From Ficedula albicollis (lineage: Eukaryota > Chordata > Aves > Passeriformes > Muscicapidae), in contig NC_021678.1 of assembly GCF_000247815.1 (NCBI RefSeq), positions 3,865,425 to 3,929,424 of the forward strand: 64,000 nt of DNA, written 5' to 3'. The notes beneath the pieces are model-generated. The model was given only the letters and a program-made list of their open reading frames with translations, ran no database searches and was not told the DNA's origin. How positions within the stretch are numbered: the stretch's first letter is position 1; each line of letters starts with the position of its first letter. The position numbers and the translations under genes were made by a program. Positions 56,115-64,000 of the stretch are shown here, piece by piece.

Positions 56115-56205
56115 GTAATTCTCAGCAGAGAACCCTGGGCTGGCTGAGGCTGAAGGGAGCTCAGTGGGCACCTGGTGGCACCTCCCTGCTCCTGCTCCAT
56201 TTTTT
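56115..56205 (-). mobile_element. CR1 LINE 3' end, diverged
   Basis: An antisense counterpart of 28331-28393. On the minus strand it reads GAGCAGGGAGGTGCCACCAG then CTCCCTTCAGCCTCAGCC. Confidence 0.62.
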
Positions 56206-56504
56206 CATCAGCTTAGGACAATTCCAGTTCTTCAGATCTGTGTTTGGTGCCTCAGAGGTGTCAGGAGCACTGAAGAATTACAGGATTTTCATTTGTGAGG
56301 CTGTGACCTTAAGGAAGAGATCAGTCAAGAGGCTCTGGTTTGCAGCAGTTCATCTTTTCAAATTTTTCTTCCTTGAAAACAGAAAACCTGTGTGTGACAG
56401 ACCCACTGGGAATACTGGAATTGGGTAGTAGAAAGTAACTTTTCACCTGAAATATTTTTGTTTGAAGGCATTCACTGATTTCAGTTATGAATTTGTAGTT
56501 TTTC

Positions 56505-56755
56505 ATGGAATCCCAGAATAGTTTGGGATGGAAGGGATATTAAGGATCAACCAGCTCCACCTCTGCCATGGGCAGGGACACCTTCCACTGTCCCAGGCTG
56601 CTCCAAGGCTTGTCCAGCCTGGCCTTGGGCACTGCCAGGGATCCAGGGGCAGCCACAGCTGCTCTGGGCACCCTGACAGGAGTTAATTGTTCCCTCCCAT
56701 GGAACAATTCTTGATTCCCAGTATCCAACCTGAATTCCTTCTCTTTCAGTTTGAA
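56505..56755 (-). mobile_element. CR1 LINE 3' fragment
   Basis: Antisense CR1 from its terminus CATGGAATCCCAGAATAGTT through GGGATCCAGGGGCAGCCACA. It is rearranged near 56675-56720, where the usual GCCAGGGCCTGCCCACCC block is replaced. Confidence 0.84.
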
Positions 56756-57109
56756 CCCCCTTTGGTGTGTTTTTGGATGCCTTTTCTCTAAAGAGGAGAA
56801 AGCTGGGATCCACAAATGACAGTTTCACTCTGGAAGCAGAGGGATTTACAGGGTTCCTGGTTGGAGGACAGGGATGTGATGGTTGAGGTGCCACCACCAG
56901 CCATATCAGCACATTTACTCTGGAACTCCTACTGGAGGGTGAAAACCTTCAGCAGCCGTTTCAACGGGCTGGGTCAATAATTTTGGATTTTCTTGGTGTT
57001 GGTTTCTGCATCTCCAGCATTTCTGAGGCCTGGGCTTGTGTGTCACCAGCAATGCTGCCAAAAAGCCACGCTGGATTTCTTGGCTCCCAGGTGGAATCTC
57101 TTCAGGTTC

Positions 57110-57187
57110 AGTGGTGGACCTGGCAGTGCTGGTGGGACTGGATGATCTTCAGGGTACTTTTTAACCTTGGTGTTTCTATGATTTTCC
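57110..57187 (+). mobile_element. CR1 LINE 3' end next to a PRKG1 acceptor
   Basis: A sense CR1 tail: GTGGGACTGGATGATCTTCA, then TTTTTAACCTTGGTGTTTCT and the terminal ATGATTTT. It ends about 28 bases before the exon at 57215. Confidence 0.72.
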
Positions 57188-57214
57188 TCTCAAAGCGTCC
57201 CTTTGTCTTTGCAG

Positions 57215-57289
57215 CTCCTTCAAGCACCTGATTGGGGGCCTGGATGATGTCTCCAACAAAGCCTATGAGGATGCAGAAGCAAAAGCAAA
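57215..57289 (+). CDS. PRKG1: PRKG1 exon: CNB-B C-terminal helix and start of kinase linker (about residues 334-359)
   Basis: The first base completes Asp334. Then come 24 codons, [12 protein letters not shown] to Ala-Glu-Ala-Lys-Ala, and two bases of a Lys codon. Tyr351 (57264-57266) matches the tyrosine that caps bound cGMP in CNB-B. The acidic, alanine-rich end begins the helix joining the regulatory and catalytic halves. The acceptor is CTTTGTCTTTGCAG and the donor GTAAGT. The 75-base exon is phase-symmetric. The next exon, expected to begin the catalytic half, is not found before the window ends. Confidence 0.97.
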
Positions 57290-57409
57290 GTAAGTGCTCA
57301 GCATCAAGTCTCAAACTCGTGTTTGTTGATGGTGCACCACTGGAATTCCCAAAATAACCCTCCTTGTTCTCCATGCAATAATACCAAACAGCTTAAAAAG
57401 GAGAGACTC

Positions 57410-57560
57410 CTCCTCTGGATGGAGGAATTTTCCTCCTCTGGATGAAGGAATTTTCCTCATCCTGTCTCCCTGGTTCTCCCCATGAATATAGAAATCCTCG
57501 TCTGGATGAAGGAATTTTCCTCATCGTGTCTCCCTGGTTCTCCCCATGAATATAGAAATG
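57410..57560. repeat. Tandem duplication, about 64 bp, plus partial third copy
   Basis: GGATGAAGGAATTTTCCTCA followed by TGTCTCCCTGGTTCTCCCC occurs with a 64-base period (anchor GATGAAGG at 57441 and 57505). A short partial copy (GGATGGAGGAATTTTCCTC) precedes it near 57417. Confidence 0.92.
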
Positions 57561-59829
57561 GGTCTCCTCTGGTCAGTGCCCAAAGCCAGGTTGTCCCAAG
57601 ATCCTGCTCAGCCACAGTATTTTAATCCAGTGGGTCTGCCAGAAATCCTCTTGAAATATTGTGAGGTGAGAAACTTCAGATCTTGCAATTGCACTTGAGG
57701 GAATTGTTGTCGAAGGCATTTCATTTCTTTAGAGAACTCTGACCTTTCTCAGATGCTTTCCAAAGTCAAACATGTTTTGAGACAAAAGATGGGCAGTGGA
57801 ATTTGTCATTTGGAGATAAAAACTGGAGCTGCTGTGAAGTGAAGCAATATATTCATCTGAAGTCCACAAAAAATACTCATTCCTTTCAGAAGGAAGCTGG
57901 AGAGTATGAGATTAAAATATTTTTTTAAACTTCACTTTTTATTCATTCTCAAGCTGCAACTTGATTTCAATCTGTAATCTTTGAGCTCTGATTCCATCCC
58001 AATGATTCAGGCTTTTCAAAAGGATCCTGTTCTGCTTCGGGAGATGCTCAATATCAACCAAACACAATTCAAAGACAGAAGTTGTTGAAAAGAAGATTAA
58101 ATTTCCTCTATTCAAAATTTCTTTACTCTTCCTCCCTCTCAATTATTTTGCTTTTGTGAAGAGGTTTTTTTCATAGCACATTAAGGAAGGGGGAAAGTGT
58201 TTTCTCAAAGTCAAATGCTTCGAGTGACTGCCTAAATTGCAGATTGCAATTAAGTTATAGATAGAAACTTCTCATTAAACCAGAGGGGTTGGAATGATGT
58301 CTGCTAAAGGTATTGGGCACCTCTTGGAGGGAAAGTGAGAATTCTCAATTAAGTATTGATAAAAAATATCTCTTGGTTTGTTTCAGAAACTAAGATCCAC
58401 CTCAAAAATCTTCAGTTCACAAGCAAAACTTGTTAATCCTGCTACATACCCACAGATTTCTCTTTTCTTATCTTTGAGTGATGTTTAAAATATTATATTT
58501 AATTATTTTGAGGTATTAAAAGGGTTTCATTTTAGATTGGAATAATATTTCCCTGCCTCAGATCAAATGTAAGCTACCTTCTTATAAAGAAGTTCTATTG
58601 AAAAGGTTAAATTCCCTAAATTCTTGTTGACCCAATTAAAAAGGTGGGAGACTACCAGCTTCCTTTACCATCCCCCAAAAAAGGGGATTTGGGGCATGGA
58701 ATGCTTCAGACAGATGGTCCCAAGTATCCCAGGGTCATCCAGCTAGTATTTTATATTAATTTTTTGAGTGTTCCTATTTGAGTTCTATTGATTTCCATTG
58801 GAGCAGAAGGGAAGAAAACATTGAAAATAAAACTGGGGAAATTTGGGCTAGGTCATAAATGTTGTCATGGTCACAGAAAGTTTCTGAAGGTGCCACCACA
58901 ACCCATCAGCACCAAGAAAAATGTGCCCTTCCCACATCTGTAATTTTTAGGTCTGTTCTTGAGTATTTATTATCCCAGGAGCATTGGGGTTGCAGGTTGA
59001 GGAGATTTTGAGGATAGTTTGGGGAATTTTAGGATCTGCTGTACAATGTGGGGGAAGCTGCAGTTTTGGACCTCTTTGGAAGAAACTCTCCCTTTTGGGA
59101 GCCACTGGGTTTTGACCTTCACATTTTTGCACTTTTATCTTCTCCAGTCCTTTCCTTCTGATGCCAAGTGTTTCATCCCAATGGAAGGGCAAGGCCCTGC
59201 TGATGGAGGAATTGTTCCCTAAAAGGCTGAACCAATTAATTTTGATAGCAACTCTTTCATCTTCAAAGTCAGAGGCCCATGCTGGAGCCCTGTCACTGCA
59301 GAGCAGGGGTGACAGTGACATTATTGTCACACCTTGACATTTTGCCTCAGACAGAGCAGGTGAGATCAGTGTTGTCTGCCTGGAAAAACATCCAAAAAGC
59401 AGAATGCCCTATTGAAAAATAGAGTATTTAGCAGTCAAATTCCATATTCCTGTTTGCTGGGCTCCTTGAAAGCCAGCAGAAAGATGGATAGAGGAGGGAA
59501 AAATTGTAAAGCTCCTGGGAGAGAAAGCCCAGAAGAACTGTGAGCCCTTCCAGAAAGTTTTGGTGTTCCAGAGTTAAGTTTAACGTGGATTCCTTTCCAA
59601 GCAGCAGTTAATTAGCTCCAGCTAATTGTCCTTCAAGAGCTTATTTTTTCCGAGGGGAGGTTTGTGGTAGGGGAGAACTCGGAACATAAAACGAGGCAGG
59701 TTGGTGAGGCTTTGCACAAATCCCATGGAATGTTTTTGCTCGTCTTTTTTTAGCTCACATCTCCTTTTCAGAGCTCATTGCCAGCTGGGAAAAGGCCTTG
59801 GGATGCATCCCGTGGATCAAGTGGATCAG

Positions 59830-59934
59830 GATGACCAAGGCCAGCTTGGGCAGGCCCGGTCTAGTGGGAGATAGAGGGGGTTGGAACAAGATGGGCTTTG
59901 AGGTCCATTCCAACCCAAACCATTCCAGGACTGT
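59830..59934 (+). mobile_element. CR1 LINE 3' end
   Basis: A sense tail: CCAAGGCCAGCTTGGGCAGG, then AAGATGGGCTTTGAGGTCCA and CCAACCCAAACCATTCCAGG. Confidence 0.8.
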
Positions 59935-59950
59935 AAATGCCTACAAAATG

Positions 59951-60144
59951 GGTTTTTTTTCTCATTTCCATGCTGGAGCACATCCCTGGAGTCAAAGAGC
60001 TCAGGGCGTGGTGGGGAGGATATTAGGCAGAAGTTACATAGTGACACTGGGGTTTTTTTTTTCTCATTTCCATGCTGGAGCACATCCCTGGAGTCAAAGA
60101 GCTCAGGGCGTGGTGAGGAGGATATTAGGCAGAAGTTACAGGCT
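59951..60144. repeat. Tandem duplication, 102 bp x 2, with T run
   Basis: Each copy starts GGT(8-10)CTCATTTCCATG and carries GAGTCAAAGAGCTCAGGGCG. The anchor CTCATTTCC is at 59961 and 60063. The T run differs by two bases and there is one GGTGGGGAGG to GGTGAGGAGG change. Confidence 0.95.
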
Positions 60145-60727
60145 TGGAATATCTTTCCATGTATCCATCTGTCCTCCAGGCCCGGAGGATCTGGACTATT
60201 TACTGAGTTTATTCTTATTTTAGAGGCACTTTCCTGCTTTTTGTCAGCTTGGGGTTGGCAGTTCCCTTTAATGTCCATTCTTTGTGTTCCCTGTCTTAAA
60301 TCAGCAATTGCAGACATGTCGTCTGTGAGACCAAGATTTAATTGTAGGCAGTAATTTTAATTAAAGGATTATGCAGACTAAAATATGAATTATAATATTC
60401 TACTCCTCGAATGTATTCAAATGACTTAATGAATTAATTAACTAATGAATACTAGAGTTGCCTCCTAAAAGGGGACGGAGAGAGGCAAATTTGCTCCATG
60501 CTCTGAGGAGATGTGAGTCCAGAAAAGCAGCACTCATGTCCCAGTGCCAGGCCCAGCCACGCTGGCATTTAGGACATGAAGGAGATGCCCAAATAATCAG
60601 AATTATCTCCGTGTAGGTTGCTTCCAGATGGAGCCACTCCAGCAGCTTCCATAAATCCAGGAGGACACAGCAGGGTGTTTTCTGCTGCAGCTGGTGGTGC
60701 CAAGTGGGGCGAGGTTCAGTGACCCCC

Positions 60728-61722
<995 letters not shown>

Positions 61723-62315
61723 CCCCCTTTGCTCCAGGCACACCAGTCCTTCCTGCTGGGCTCTTCCCAGCCCGGGAGCTCCTGGTATTTATCCTGTGCA
61801 ATTATTGAATGCTCTCCAAGGCTGGAGGGGTTCTTCTCTAGGTGGTGCCATCCTTCCACGGCACAGCCACACCACTGAGGTGTCCCTCACCCCCCAGCTG
61901 TGACAGCTGGCAGCTCCCTGGCTGTGGTCAGCCGAGCTCAGCCCCCAGAGCACTGTCCCAGTGTTCCCATCACATTCCCAGCTGGCTCCCAGTGCTGATA
62001 TCCTGTGGCAGCAGGGCTTGGGATTGATACCCAGCTGAAGCCTCGACTCTGGCACCTTCGTGCTGCTGCTCCAGGCTCTCTGCAGGTAGAGATTGTTCTG
62101 ACTGCACTTTTCCCTTGGGTTTTTTCCCATTCCAGCTATGTTGCAGCCCTGGGGGATGTCTGGATACTCACAGCCAAAATTGGCTGCTTTTCCCAGGGCT
62201 TGAGAGGACAGGGACTTTTATTTAGTGTACGATGCCTTTCTGTGTCCTTGCAGCCTCTGCCCCAGAGCCCTTCATCTTTCTGGAGCTGTGTTTTAATGAA
62301 GAGCTTCATTAACAA

Positions 62316-62358
62316 CTGGACTCAAAGATCTGAGAGCTTTTTTCCAACCTAAATGATT
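62316..62358 (+). mobile_element. CR1 LINE 3' terminus, short
   Basis: Only the last block of a sense CR1 copy is seen: CTGGACTCAAAGATCTGAGA and TTTTTTCCAACCTAAATGAT, followed by TCTAT. Confidence 0.6.
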
Positions 62359-64000
62359 CTATCCAAACCTTTTGTTTTAGTCCCCTTTCTCAGTCCCTGT
62401 GATGTCCCTTTTTCACCTTCCATCCCCTCTCACTCCATTTATTCATTAAAAAGCATCCCAGGAGTTAATTAACTTAATTTTGCTGCAGAGGGTGGTTATG
62501 AATATTTTTCCATTTTATATACCTATGGAAATGAAACAGTATAAAAATACAAAGATACCTAAGAAAAACAAAGGAAAATAAATAAAGGGTAAGAGGAGAG
62601 AGAGGAGAGGAAAGATTCCACTACCCATGGATCCAGAAATGAGACTTGGTTGTTGCAACTTTGGTATCTGTGGGTCAAAGTGATGGTCACAGTGTTGATC
62701 CACTGAGGATGAGGAAACATCTCCATAAACATACCGAGGCTGGATTGGCCCTTCATCTCTGTAAAAAGGAGCAGAAAGCAGCTTACCTTCATGGAAACTC
62801 CTGTTTTGGTGTGATGGGAAAGCTTTGCCTGCAGATGCTGCGCTGCAGGGCTCTGTCCAACCTGCTGGGCTGGACATCCAGCCAGCCCTGGGGTTGTGTG
62901 GCTAAAACAACCCTGGGCATTAGGGAAGGATGGTTTTTTTTTTGTTTGTTTAGAAATACAGCTGAGATAAGCCAAGAAAGATTTTAACCCCTGCCAGAAG
63001 GGAAGTGGGCAGAGTCAGGGTTCCAAAATGAGAGCTGCCAGTTAAAGAGGATGATTTAGTGAGGGTCTGACTTGATGCCAGGCTGGAAAACTTTGGCTGA
63101 AATAATCCACCAAGGCTTTGAATGTCATTTTTCCTGCAAGAGAGAGTATTTGCTGGCTTTGCAGCACCAGGGGCTCCATCCCCCTCTGTGTGCCTTGTTC
63201 CCTGAGTTAGGGACCATCTGGGCAGCAGCTTTTGCCTTGGCTATCCATGGTGCCAGACTGGGGAGGAATCCCATGGGATGTGCAAAAAGCTGGCAAAAAG
63301 CTCCTCAGGGCTACAAAAAGCAGAGGTTGCAGTAATTTCTTTTAAGCTGTGTAAATAATTAGAACCCTTCTCCTCCCTGGTGAGGGCTGAGTGGAAGCAC
63401 TGACTGATCATTGATACCTGGTCAGTTTGTGTGAGCTGGAACATTTGCTGTTCAGAAAAACTGAGATTTTAGGTGGCATTATTTGGCTCTAATATGGAAT
63501 AACTTATTCTCTTCTTGCTGGAGAATTTTGCTTTTCCCAGCATTCAGCCTTAAATAATTTGTCATTCCATCCTGAAGCCACTGGTAGCTCTACCAGATTT
63601 TCCTGATTGCTGTAGTAAATAGGGGTGGAATTAGAAAACATCTCAGAAATAATTTGAAAATGTGAGAGCCCAGCAAGAGACCACTCAGGGTGATGTCCCT
63701 AAGTGAAGGTAAATGCTAAATGTGACTTTGTTGTTTGAGGGGGAGTTGCTGTTTATTTGCAGACTTGAATTATTCACACAGAGTTCATACCGGGCAGACT
63801 TGGTGGCTGCTTCCCTCTGGAGAAAGAGCTCTGGGAATGCTCTGTCACCCACCAGGGATACACGAAATGACCTTTGAAAGCCAGGTTGTTCTATTTAGGT
63901 AATAATCTCTGCTCTTCCCTTGTTCAGCTGACCTTTGGATGTGATAATGGGCTGGGGCAGATGTCACATGGAAGCCTTGGTGTGGAAGAGTCAGGGTCTC

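Overview
This window is vertebrate nuclear DNA, almost certainly from a bird and probably a songbird (Passeriformes). CR1 retrotransposon fragments are scattered throughout on both strands, and there is an LTR of a type I associate with passerine endogenous retroviruses. There is no prokaryotic gene organisation.

The only gene I can support is PRKG1, the type I cGMP-dependent protein kinase, on the + strand. Five consecutive internal exons are present: 714-777, 18709-18786, 23235-23329, 50143-50208 and 57215-57289. They splice in frame through GT-AG junctions and encode about residues 233-359 (human I-beta numbering). This is essentially the whole second cyclic-nucleotide-binding domain (CNB-B) and the start of the linker to the kinase domain. 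The cGMP-binding residues (Leu296, Arg297, Gly306-Glu307, Arg316-Thr317, Tyr351) are all intact. The N-terminal exons lie upstream of the window and the kinase exons downstream.

The rest, over 99% of the window, is intronic: a partial intron (1-713), introns of about 17.9, 4.4, 26.8 and 7.0 kb, and a partial final intron from 57290 to the end. These introns hold about 30 CR1 fragments, one probable solo LTR (60728-61722), a perfect pentanucleotide microsatellite (47864-48049) next to a degenerate AT-rich minisatellite (about 48060-48975), and at least a dozen short tandem duplications of high identity.

The most striking feature is a set of seven uninterrupted G homopolymers (14, 83, 142, 600, 1355, 943 and 518 bases, 3655 in total). 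They look like assembly or base-calling artefacts rather than biology. The two of 83 and 142 bases are flanked by about 20-base direct repeats, two of the large ones begin at the same point of the CR1 consensus, and one replaces the middle of the LTR. The long polyglycine and polyproline reading frames across them are not genes. I found no convincing novel biological system. The points worth following up are assembly integrity, a CR1 end lying against a PRKG1 splice acceptor, and the repeat cluster at 46.7-49.0 kb.
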